18,004 bases of DNA, taken from Thermoflexales bacterium (GTDB lineage Bacteria > Chloroflexota > Anaerolineae > S140-20). This document shows, piece after piece, positions 6,137-14,285 of this stretch. A program made the translations under genes and the position numbers. Within the stretch, counting starts at the first letter, position 1; every line of letters begins with the position of its first letter. The stretch is from the NCBI GenBank assembly GCA_015484715.1, contig WFUY01000550.1:1-18004 (forward strand), read 5' to 3'. The notes beneath the pieces are model-generated. The model was not told where the DNA came from. It saw only the letters and a list, made by a program, of their open reading frames with translations, and did no database searches.

Positions 6137-7522
6137 CTATCCGAAGCGGCGGAAGAAGTCGGCGAAGGTGGCGAGCATGTAGTCCAGACGGGCCTCGTCC
6201 AGGCCGGGGTAGACGCCGACGAAGAAGGCGTTGCGCATCACCCGGTCGGTGTTGGGCAGGTCGCCTACGATCCGGTGGCGGATGTGGCGGTAGGCCGGCT
6301 GCTTCAGGATGTTGCCGGCGAAGAGGAGCCGGGTTTCGATGTTGCGGGACTCCAGGAAGCGGGTCAGGTCCTCCCGCCGGAAGGGCGCTCCTTCGCGCAC
6401 CAGCAGAGGGAAGGCGAACCAAGAGGGGTCGGCTTTGGGGTGCCAGGTGGGCAGGAGCAAGTACTCCTCGTAGGGCTTGAGCCCTTCGTAGAGCCGGCGG
6501 AAGTTGCGCTTGCGGGCGGCGATGAAGTTGGGGAGCTTCTGCAGTTGGGCCACCCCGATGGCCGCTTGGAGGTCGGTCATCTTCAGGTTGTAGCCGATCT
6601 CGGTGAAGAGGTAACGGTGGTCGTAGGTCGTGCCCAGGGCCTCAATCTTCCACTCGAAGCGGCGACCGCAGACGCCGTCGGGCGGGTTCCGGTAGCCGCA
6701 CCAGCAGTCCCGCCCCCAGTCACGCACCGTGCGGGCGATCTTGCCCAGGCGCGGGCGGTTGGTGAAGACGGCCCCTCCCTCGCCGGTGGTGATGTGGTGG
6801 GCCGGGTAGAAGCTGAGGGTGCCGAAATGGCCAAAGGTGCCGACCATCTGGCCGTCGAAGGTGGACCCCAGGGCGTCGCAGGCATCTTCGATCAGGTAGA
6901 GGTCGTGCCGGCGGACGAACTCGACGATGAGGTCCATTGGAGCCGGGTTGCCCAGCGTGTGGGCGAAGAAGACGGCCCGGGTGCGGGGGGAGAGGGCGGC
7001 TTCCAACTGCTCCACGTCCAGGTTGTAGGTGCCGATCTCGCAGTCCACGAAGACGGGGACCAGGTTGTTCTGGACCAGGGGAGCGATGGTGGTGGGGAAG
7101 GCCATCGCCGGCGTGATCACCTCGTCGCCGGGCTGCAGGGGCCGCTCCAGCCGCGAGGAGGTGAGGGCGGTGATGGCGACCAGGTTGGCCGAGGAGCCGG
7201 AGTTGACGGGGATCACGTCCCGCACCCCCAGGAAGGCTTTCAATCCCTGCTCGAAGGCCTGGGAGAAGCGGCCAAAGGTGAGCCAGAAATCGAGCACCGC
7301 GTCCACGGCGTGGACCAGTTCGTCTTCGTCGAAGACGCGGCCGGCGTAGTGGACCCGGGTTTCGCCGGGCACGAAGGGGCGCGGGGCGTGGGCGATCCGG
7401 GTGTAGTGGGCCACCAGGTCGAGGATCTGCCGGCGCAGGATTTCCTTCTGCTGGTCCGCCGGTAGCTCCTCGAGGGCCTCGACGATCTGGGCCGTACCGA
7501 GTCTCTCAAGCGTTGTAATCAT
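6137..7522 (-). CDS. rfbH: CDP-4-keto-6-deoxyglucose 3-dehydrase (RfbH/AscC/E1 type)
   Basis: A 461-residue PMP-dependent, iron-sulfur enzyme of the DegT/AspC fold. It removes the C3 hydroxyl of CDP-4-keto-6-deoxyglucose on the way to 3,6-dideoxyhexoses. The usual PLP lysine is replaced by His (SFYPAHHITTGEGG, His242), the E1 hallmark. The cluster cysteines are Cys215, Cys273, Cys275 and Cys285, spaced C-x57-C-x1-C-x9-C; the known enzymes have x7 in the last interval, so the loop is two residues longer here. LLFAGNILKQP and FFVGVYPGL near the C-terminus also match RfbH. AGGAG lies 5 nt before ATG 7522. The start overlaps the preceding small gene by 17 nt, suggesting coupling. The partner reductase (E3/AscD) is not in the window. 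Confidence 0.93.
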   Translation of the reverse strand: MITTLERLGTAQIVEALEELPADQQKEILRRQILDLVAHYTRIAHAPRPFVPGETRVHYAGRVFDEDELVHAVDAVLDFWLTFGRFSQAFEQGLKAFLGVRDVIPVNSGSSANLVAITALTSSRLERPLQPGDEVITPAMAFPTTIAPLVQNNLVPVFVDCEIGTYNLDVEQLEAALSPRTRAVFFAHTLGNPAPMDLIVEFVRRHDLYLIEDACDALGSTFDGQMVGTFGHFGTLSFYPAHHITTGEGGAVFTNRPRLGKIARTVRDWGRDCWCGYRNPPDGVCGRRFEWKIEALGTTYDHRYLFTEIGYNLKMTDLQAAIGVAQLQKLPNFIAARKRNFRRLYEGLKPYEEYLLLPTWHPKADPSWFAFPLLVREGAPFRREDLTRFLESRNIETRLLFAGNILKQPAYRHIRHRIVGDLPNTDRVMRNAFFVGVYPGLDEARLDYMLATFADFFRRFG

Positions 7523-7904
7523 CGTCTCTCCTAAGCGTACAAATATCGTCTACGTTTACTTCTGGAGAAGGTCTCGCATCCGAGGCGATCCGTTTCAAGT
7601 GGGCCAGCCAATGAGCTTTCTCGGCGATCAGGTCTTCCCACCGCATAGCGTCTTCTTCCAAGGGGTAAGAGAAAGGGTCTCCCAATTCTCCCTCCTGCAA
7701 GCGGCGTTGGAATTCTTCAAACGACATACCATACTTCATCTCCAACTCCAGGATCTCCCGCTCGCAGGCTTCCAGGTAGCGCCGGCTCTCATTGTAAACC
7801 AGTCGGGCGATCTTGTGCCCCACCGTATCCCCTTCGAGGGCGTCCAGGACCTCCTGGACTGCGGGTGACAGCTCCAGAGTAATGACTTGCTTTTCCCTTT
7901 CCAT
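7506..7904 (-). CDS. Small antitoxin-like protein of unknown function
   Basis: A 132-residue acidic, helical protein. The start ATG 7904 has GGAGGGG upstream and lies 4 nt after the SDR stop. The N-terminus (ITLELSPAVQEVLDALEGD) looks like a beta-strand plus helix of a ribbon-helix-helix or AbrB-like antitoxin. The middle carries LELEMKYGMSFEEFQRRL, of a style seen in small antitoxin-like proteins of Chloroflexota and cyanobacteria. No toxin follows; instead the frame overlaps rfbH by 17 nt. Parts are clearly AT-richer than the flanking sugar genes. It could be an orphan antitoxin, a remnant of a toxin-antitoxin pair, or a regulator of the operon. The functional label is inference from sequence style only. 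Confidence 0.7.
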   Translation of the reverse strand: MEREKQVITLELSPAVQEVLDALEGDTVGHKIARLVYNESRRYLEACEREILELEMKYGMSFEEFQRRLQEGELGDPFSYPLEEDAMRWEDLIAEKAHWLAHLKRIASDARPSPEVNVDDICTLRRDDDYNA

Positions 7905-7908
7905 ACCC

Positions 7909-8862
7909 CTACCCCTCCAATGATATCCGAGCCTGCTCTACCGTTTTGGGCAATCCTTGTTCCAATCCCACGCGGGCTTGCCAGCCGGTGAGTTGGGTCG
8001 TCCGTCGGGCATCGGCCCGCAGGTCCCAGAGGGTGCCCGGACGGGGGGGCAACGCGCCGATCTGAGGACGCCCCGGTCCGCCCACCAACTCGTAGATGCG
8101 GGTCACCACCTCGCCTATGGGCGTGGAGATGCCCGTGCCCAGGTCCAGGCTCTCCCCCCCGATCCCGGGCGCGGTGGCAGCCACCAGGAATCCTTCCACC
8201 ACGTCGTCAATGTAGATGAAGTCGCGCCGCTGCTCCCCCGGCGTGGTGGGGAAGTCACGCCCCTCCAGGGCTGCCTGCAACGCAGCGGCCACCAGGGCGG
8301 GCGGCCGTTGGCCCGGCCCGTAGGTGTTGAAGGGCCGCACGACCACCAGGGGGAGCCCGTAAGCCCGATGGTAGACCCGGGCAAAAGCCCAGGCAGCCAC
8401 CTTGGAGGCCGCGTAGACGTTGGGAGGGTCCAGCCCCTCGACGCCGCGCCGCTCCCCGTACTCGTAGGCAGTGCCGGCCAGGACCACCCGGCTCACGTCT
8501 TCCCCCGACGCCTGGAGCCGGCGCAGGGCCCGCAGCAGGTGAAGGGTTCCCCGCAGGTTCACCGCCAGCGCCAGGTCCTCGTCCACCCAGGGCTCGGTGG
8601 CGCCCACCGCCGCCAGGTGGAAGACGAAACGGGGCCTCGTCGCTTCCACCGCCCGGGCCACGGCCTCGCCATCCTGGATCTCCCCCCAATGGACGCCCAA
8701 GGGAGACCAGGGCAGCGGTTTGGAGGCGTGGTGAGGCCGGAGGAAGAGGGTCACCTGAGCCCCCAAGGCGATCAGCCGTTGGGTCAGCGCCCGACCGATG
8801 AAGCCGGTTGCGCCGGTGACCAGGATCGGTTGGTTCCGTAGGAGTGAGAAGGTAGCCCTCAC
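7909..8862 (-). CDS. NAD(P)-dependent SDR sugar-nucleotide epimerase/reductase
   Basis: A 317-residue extended SDR. The Rossmann loop is GATGFIG at 17-23, the catalytic Thr131 lies in LAGTAYEYG, and Tyr150/Lys154 form YAASK. RPFNTYGPGQ and GEQRRDFIYIDDVVEG are typical of sugar-nucleotide enzymes. It lacks the Asp-Glu/Lys residues after the catalytic Thr and the GHTGFKG loop of CDP-glucose 4,6-dehydratase. A C4 reductase or epimerase, such as an abequose or paratose synthase-like finishing enzyme, therefore fits better than RfbG. The start is GTG 8862, with AAGG 8-9 nt before it, 13 nt after the methyltransferase stop. Its place between rfbF and rfbH supports a role in CDP-dideoxysugar synthesis. 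The exact product cannot be read. Confidence 0.85.
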   Translation of the reverse strand: MRATFSLLRNQPILVTGATGFIGRALTQRLIALGAQVTLFLRPHHASKPLPWSPLGVHWGEIQDGEAVARAVEATRPRFVFHLAAVGATEPWVDEDLALAVNLRGTLHLLRALRRLQASGEDVSRVVLAGTAYEYGERRGVEGLDPPNVYAASKVAAWAFARVYHRAYGLPLVVVRPFNTYGPGQRPPALVAAALQAALEGRDFPTTPGEQRRDFIYIDDVVEGFLVAATAPGIGGESLDLGTGISTPIGEVVTRIYELVGGPGRPQIGALPPRPGTLWDLRADARRTTQLTGWQARVGLEQGLPKTVEQARISLEG

Positions 8863-8875
8863 CGTTTGGCCTTGC

Positions 8876-10726
8876 CTATCCGTCTGGACTCTTCAACAGG
8901 ATGATCGTCTCGTAGTAGTCGTCTAATGATCTGGGTCTGGCGTTCCTGTTTAGCTTGACGAGTTGCACGTCGTGCAAACCTTCCACTTCAAAACCGGCCT
9001 GCCGGGCTTCTTCTGCCAGGATCAGTGCAGACTGCACCGTGTACAGCGCCTTGCGTGTCGAAAACTGGTAAAAGGTGCTTTGCTTTCCTGAGATCACGAC
9101 GCAGTATCCTCCGGGTGATAGGACACGACGCATCTCGGCAAAGGCCCGACGCATATCCAAGAAGTACCGTGCCGTCGGCTTTGCTTTGATCGCCCGCAAC
9201 TCATCCCGGAGTAGCCATTCTACGATGTCCCGCTCTCGTTCCGAGAGGCTCTCGAGGTCTATGCCATCCCCACTCATTGAACCTATAGACCCGTCGGCCA
9301 AGCTGTCAACCTCTTCGTGGGTTGTCATCCCTAGGGCAATCAACGAGGGGGCACGGGCCTTGGCGTAGCTCTCTCGACCACTGGACGCAGGTAGATAAGG
9401 AGGAGAAGTCATCAGAATATCGAACCCTCCCGAGCGGCTGGGTATATGCCTGGCGTCCCCCCGTACAACCTGGGCATCCGCGAATTCCAGATGGATCGTC
9501 TGACGCAGCCATTCAGACGTCGCAGCCACTTTGACGTATCGCGCCAGCGACTTGCTGAAAATCTGGGCGATAGAGGGTTTGGCAAAAGTGAGAGAGAAAC
9601 GTCCAACGCCGGTTCCCAAAAAGCGCATTCGAATCTTGCGCGCGATGGCGTCCGACATAAGCACCCGAAATAAGCCTGCTACTTGGGGGTCACACCTGGC
9701 AACTACCGATTGGACCCCCCTAATCTCTTGTTGCAATCCGGCTGCCACGCGGGCCGTCATTTTCCGGTTCTTCATCAACCAACCGGGGAATTTTATCGCC
9801 GGTGCCTTTCCGACCTCGTGAAGCGGCTCGTCAAACAGCGCGAGTTGCCCTGTGGTTTGAGCCTCTAGAGCCTGCATAGCCTGGGCCGATTCCTCGGCCA
9901 GCAATCTGCTGTCAATCTGTACGGCCTCAAGCTTGGCTTTGGCAATCAGTACCGAGAGAGGGTCAATGTCGACTCCTAGGCTAGGGATTCCCAAGGTTGC
10001 GGCCTCAAGCAGGGTGGTACCGCTTCCCACGAAGTTGTCTATGACCCGATGTGATCCGTCCCCAAGACGTTGCGTACAGATGTTCAGGATTGAACGGACC
10101 AGCCGGGGGAAGAACTTGGCCTTGTAGTAGTGTATGTCGTGAGATAGGTGAGACGTGGTGGATCGGGCGGAGAGGGCTGCTTCGGCCAAGCTTTTTGCGT
10201 GCCGAGCGTCTGTTCTGCCTAGCAAAGCATCTAAGACGGCGCTCAGATTTTGCTTCGTCTCTATCCTCCCCTTTGACCGCCTGGCTACGACTTGAGAGAA
10301 CTCGAAGAGCGCGTAATGGGGAATCGCTTCAATGATGAGGGAATCTTCGTTAGAATGGCAAGCGAGCACCGGCCCAAGAACCTCTTCAAGTTCGTTCAAG
10401 AGCTCCAACGCCTCGGCAGTTCTCGCTGTGACACAATAGATGCGCTGAACGAATGAGAGGCGGCGGATCAGGTCGGGGAGGGTCGTTAAAGGCCCTTCTG
10501 CCACATAAGCCTGTATCCCGTTTTCGCGGACGTTCAAGTCCAACCGTCCAAACCCACGCAGCCTTCTGAGCCCGGGGATGTCCTGGGTTACGCTCTTGAT
10601 GTCTGCTACGCCCCGCACGCCGGCAAGCGAAAAAGCCTCGACCTCCATCCGGGCGAGCAGGAGATCCCCTTCCAGAGCGATGTTCCGCCTCAGTTTGAGG
10701 ACGAATCGGGCCTGTTGACCTGCCAT
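8876..10726 (-). CDS. DNA methyltransferase (TSPPY type) of a restriction-modification pair
   Basis: A 616-residue SAM-dependent amino-methyltransferase. HYYKAKFFPR at 199-208 resembles motif X. Motif I is FVGSGTT at 232-238, followed by VDIDP at 252-256. The catalytic motif IV is TSPPY at 440-444, after GDAR at 423-426. TSPPY is typical of N4-cytosine (some N6-adenine) DNA methyltransferases. The first 190 residues are a distinct domain, vaguely like the N-terminal part of TRM11-type enzymes. About 200 residues separate motifs I and IV, possibly containing target recognition. AAGGA precedes ATG 10726. It lies 63 nt after the putative endonuclease gene. GC is about 52% in sampled lines against 65-75% in neighbours, suggesting transfer. 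A tRNA/RNA substrate is the main alternative. Confidence 0.85.
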   Translation of the reverse strand: MAGQQARFVLKLRRNIALEGDLLLARMEVEAFSLAGVRGVADIKSVTQDIPGLRRLRGFGRLDLNVRENGIQAYVAEGPLTTLPDLIRRLSFVQRIYCVTARTAEALELLNELEEVLGPVLACHSNEDSLIIEAIPHYALFEFSQVVARRSKGRIETKQNLSAVLDALLGRTDARHAKSLAEAALSARSTTSHLSHDIHYYKAKFFPRLVRSILNICTQRLGDGSHRVIDNFVGSGTTLLEAATLGIPSLGVDIDPLSVLIAKAKLEAVQIDSRLLAEESAQAMQALEAQTTGQLALFDEPLHEVGKAPAIKFPGWLMKNRKMTARVAAGLQQEIRGVQSVVARCDPQVAGLFRVLMSDAIARKIRMRFLGTGVGRFSLTFAKPSIAQIFSKSLARYVKVAATSEWLRQTIHLEFADAQVVRGDARHIPSRSGGFDILMTSPPYLPASSGRESYAKARAPSLIALGMTTHEEVDSLADGSIGSMSGDGIDLESLSERERDIVEWLLRDELRAIKAKPTARYFLDMRRAFAEMRRVLSPGGYCVVISGKQSTFYQFSTRKALYTVQSALILAEEARQAGFEVEGLHDVQLVKLNRNARPRSLDDYYETIILLKSPDG

Positions 10727-10789
10727 TCACACCGTCCTTATGGACATCAGCCTCGCATCCGGTGGCTGCACCGGCCTTCGCCCTGTGTC

Positions 10790-12070
10790 TTAAAAATCAA
10801 AGGTGCTTCTGACCCACGAGTCGCGTGCTATGATCTCTGTCAGTGCGATAATTCCATCGAACAGATTGAACAGCTTGGTCTCCGGTGGCAACTCTCCGGC
10901 TCTTGTCACTTCGCCGGTCTCATCCCGGGTCCAGATGATGTCTTTGAGGGAAGCCAAGTACTCCTCGAAATGCCTGACTGCGTGGATGTTTGAGATGATG
11001 CCGACCTTGTAAGCGAATGTGCGCGACGGTTTCCCATCGGCACCGAGCTTGAGAGCTTGATAAGTGGCCTTCTTCAGGTCATCGGTCCTGTCCATCCCCG
11101 CGCTGGTTTTGCTGTCGGACACGGACTCGAAGCCTTTCCCTGTCCTTCTTCGCGGCCAGTCATCTGGCCGTGGACGGGGGTGGCCACAAGCATTTGTAAG
11201 CCAGTAAATTGCGCTCCGGCTCCGCTCCCCGTAATCGTGAAGCGCCGCTTCCCAAAAGCGAAAGTACGCTTCCAAAAATGAGGGGTCCCTCTCGATCAAG
11301 TCCCGTAATGCTCGGAATGCCCAGTCCGTGTCTTGCTCGTCTCTCTTCTCGCCCAGGATGTACTTTCTTCCCAACCACGACTGTATCTCCGGGTTGTACA
11401 CGGGCAGGAGGAGATCCATTGAGGCCCCAAATAGTTGCGAGAAGTCCGTTTCTCTATGGTCAGAAGGCCTCGCCCCCCTCTCCGTCTCCACGGTCAACGG
11501 TTGGGACCCGGCAGCGAGGGGGAGGGTGACCAGGGGAGCAGCTTTGATCTCTGCGAACATAACGGCCGGAGGAGTTACGGATCGGTCAACGAAAACGGCG
11601 TCTACCGGTTCAGCCCCCTTCAGTACCCGGACCCCTGATCTCTTTCGCGCAAGCAGTTCCTGCAAGAAGATAAGCAGGAGTCGTGCCGCTTGTGCTCCTA
11701 TGGTACCGGACCGTGGTTTGTTGGCTTTGTGATACACGAACTTTCCACGAAGCACACACCGTGGGCAGACGTTGGTGTAGGGGTAGAATATGGTAGGACT
11801 ATCGGCAGGATCAGGGCAGTATACCCAGCCAACGTGAGCGACTCGGGAATAGTACTCTGCCGCCACTACCAGATCGAATGCCGCTGCCAGGAGAGTTCGC
11901 CTCGACGCTTCGATAAGGTCTTTGCTGTAGATCACGTCTAACAGGGCTCTGATCAGCCCTATTTCGGCCGGCTCGCTTGAAACGGGGCTGGCTGAGGCCA
12001 CCAATGCAGCCAGCCACCGATCGCCTTTCCAAGAGTCTGAGGAGCCGGAAGGGGCCTTTTGCTCAGGCAT
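10790..12070 (-). CDS. Putative PD-(D/E)xK restriction endonuclease
   Basis: A 426-residue protein not matched to a named enzyme. A candidate nuclease core is PVDAVF with Asp157 and MFAEIKAAPL with Glu174-x-Lys176, a D-x16-ExK arrangement typical of type II restriction endonucleases. Just before it, Cys85, Cys102, Cys105 (CPRC) and His114 could bind zinc. The C-terminal half has no recognised motif. It is paired with the methyltransferase downstream on the same strand, which supports a restriction role. ATG 12070 is chosen over 12136 because CGGAG lies 7 nt upstream and it overlaps the rfbF stop by 8 nt (ATGCCTGA), whereas the longer form would cover more of rfbF. Low GC like the methyltransferase. 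The family call is moderate. Confidence 0.75.
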   Translation of the reverse strand: MPEQKAPSGSSDSWKGDRWLAALVASASPVSSEPAEIGLIRALLDVIYSKDLIEASRRTLLAAAFDLVVAAEYYSRVAHVGWVYCPDPADSPTIFYPYTNVCPRCVLRGKFVYHKANKPRSGTIGAQAARLLLIFLQELLARKRSGVRVLKGAEPVDAVFVDRSVTPPAVMFAEIKAAPLVTLPLAAGSQPLTVETERGARPSDHRETDFSQLFGASMDLLLPVYNPEIQSWLGRKYILGEKRDEQDTDWAFRALRDLIERDPSFLEAYFRFWEAALHDYGERSRSAIYWLTNACGHPRPRPDDWPRRRTGKGFESVSDSKTSAGMDRTDDLKKATYQALKLGADGKPSRTFAYKVGIISNIHAVRHFEEYLASLKDIIWTRDETGEVTRAGELPPETKLFNLFDGIIALTEIIARDSWVRSTFDF

Positions 12071-12889
12071 CGTGATCTCCGTAGGTCTCACAACGGGGGC
12101 TACTCTGGCGTACCTTCCACACCGCCCACGGGGCACCCTCCCGCCACAGCCGGTCCAGCTCGATGGCTTCCTTGAAAGTGTCCATCGAACGCCAGAAGCC
12201 CCGATGACGGTAGACCATCAACTGGCCGTCGGCGGCGAGGCGGGGCAGCGTCTCCCGCTCCAGGTCTACGTCATCCCCAGGACCGATGTAGTCCAACACC
12301 CCCCGCTGAAAGACGAAGAAGCCCCCGTTGACCCAGTGGTCGAGACGGGGTTTCTCCCGCACGCCGACGACGCGCCCGTCGGCATCTGCTTCCAGGAGGC
12401 CGTACTGCGAGCGGGGTTGAATCCCGGTCACCGTGGCCAGCCGGCCATGCTCCCGATGAAAAGCCAGCAGCGCGTCCAGGTCAATGTCGGCTACGCCGTC
12501 CCCATAGGTGACGAAGAAGGTCTCCCCTTCGACGTAGTGGGCGACCCGGCGGATGCGCGAGGCTTTGTTGGTGCGCAGCCCGGTGTCGGCCAACGTCACC
12601 CGCCAGGCCCGCTCATCGGAGGGCTGGTGGTAGGTGATCCGCCGGCTGTCCCCCAGCCAGAGGGTGAAATCGCGCGTCATCGCCTCGTATTCGAGGAAGT
12701 ACCGCTTCACCGCATCGGCCTGGTAGCCCAAGGCCAGGATGAAGTGGGTGTGACCATAGGTGGCGAAGATCTTCATCACGTGCCAGAGGATGGGCCGGCC
12801 CCCGATCTCCACCAGTTCCTTCTTCGTCGGCGTCCCGCTCCGCATGCGGGTTCCCTGTCCCCCGCACAGGATGACCACCGACAGGCCCA

Positions 12890-12890
<1 letters not shown>
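12063..12890 (-). CDS. rfbF: Glucose-1-phosphate cytidylyltransferase
   Basis: A 275-residue nucleotidyltransferase that makes CDP-glucose from CTP and glucose-1-phosphate, the entry step to CDP-dideoxysugars. The signature GGQGTRM sits at 10-16, followed by KKELVEIGGRPILWHVMKIF. VTYGDGVADIDL around Asp131 binds the metal, WVNGGFFVF follows, and the C-terminus has GFWRSMDTFKEAIELDRLW and APWAVW, as in RfbF. A GTG at 12893 precedes the ATG. I choose ATG 12890, which shares one base with the mtnA stop (TGATG) and has AGGAGG 4 nt upstream. The 3' end overlaps the endonuclease start by 8 nt. A related sugar-phosphate nucleotidyltransferase is the alternative, but the nearby rfbH supports this call. 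Confidence 0.88.
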
Positions 12891-13945
<1,055 letters not shown>

Positions 13946-13988
13946 AAGCCCTCCCCTCTCTGTTGGTCGGGTGGTCGGGTAGTCCTTG

Positions 13989-14014
13989 GTCCAGGGGTCG
14001 GCCGGCCCTTGGAC
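13989..14014 (-). other. Hairpin in the mtnA leader
   Basis: GTCCAAGGG and CCCCTGGAC pair at 8 of 9 positions around an 8-nt loop, 44 nt before the mtnA start. No U-tract follows on the minus strand, so it is not a terminator. It may be a leader structure or simply part of the surrounding GGTCC/CCGACC word repeats. Confidence 0.4.
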
Positions 14015-14070
14015 AGCGGGACCTTCCGACCATCTCGATACCCGGCCATCCGATCCTTCGACTACCTTCC

Positions 14071-14099
14071 AAAAAAAACGCTCTCGACGGCAGAGAGCG
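14071..14099 (-). terminator. Intrinsic terminator (possible attenuator) before mtnA
   Basis: On the minus strand CGCTCTC and GAGAGCG form a perfect 7-bp GC-rich stem with a 7-nt loop, followed directly by eight T. It lies 148 nt after the feoB stop and could end the feoAB transcript. It is also only about 17-45 nt downstream of the predicted promoter at 14123-14151, so transcription towards mtnA from that promoter must pass through it. Confidence 0.8.
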
Positions 14100-14122
14100 A
14101 AGACCGCGTGGGCAACAGCGGT

Positions 14123-14151
14123 ATGGTAGCACAGGTGGGCCGGTTTGTCAA
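14123..14151 (-). promoter_or_regulatory. Sigma70-type promoter upstream of mtnA
   Basis: On the minus strand TTGACA (14151-14146) and TACCAT (14128-14123) are separated by 17 nt. The -35 is perfect and the -10 matches the consensus at four of six positions. The predicted start is near 14116. It would drive the mtnA-rfbF block through the terminator-like hairpin. Confidence 0.65.
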
Positions 14152-14285
14152 AGCCGACCGCCGACGGAGGGCCGAGGTCCGGGGGCCGAGGACTAAGGAC
14201 CGAGGACCAAGGACTGCATAGCCGACCGCCGACCGAGGGCCGAGAGCTAAGGACCGAGGACCAAGGACTGGGGACTGAGGACTAC
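14151..14285. repeat. Degenerate word repeat (GGACC/GGACT) after feoB
   Basis: Two related units lie at 14151-14216 and 14219-14270. Both begin with GCCGACCGCCGAC and end with GGACCGAGGACCAAGGACTG, followed by further GGACT words to about 14283. On the minus strand this is the TCCTTGGTCCTCGGTCC type of filler. The repeat supplies the last codons and the stop of feoB and ends exactly at the mtnA -35 box. Related words recur at 13971-14000. Confidence 0.8.

Noticed and set aside
6093..6422. 110-residue N-terminal extension of the GT2 protein
   Set aside because: It lies wholly inside rfbH in another frame and is arginine/proline-rich; the GT2 fold starts at MKLTILICVYNE.
8876..10726. Trm11-type tRNA guanosine methyltransferase
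   Set aside because: Trm11 enzymes carry a DPPYG-type motif; this protein has TSPPY and a nuclease-like neighbour, so DNA is the likelier substrate, although the N-terminus is somewhat similar.
12071..12136. 22-residue extension of the endonuclease
   Set aside because: It overlaps rfbF further and has no ribosome binding site; ATG 12070 has one at proper distance.
13946..14122. SAM riboswitch before mtnA
   Set aside because: Methionine-salvage genes can carry one, but I see no multi-helix junction of that kind, only simple hairpins and word repeats.
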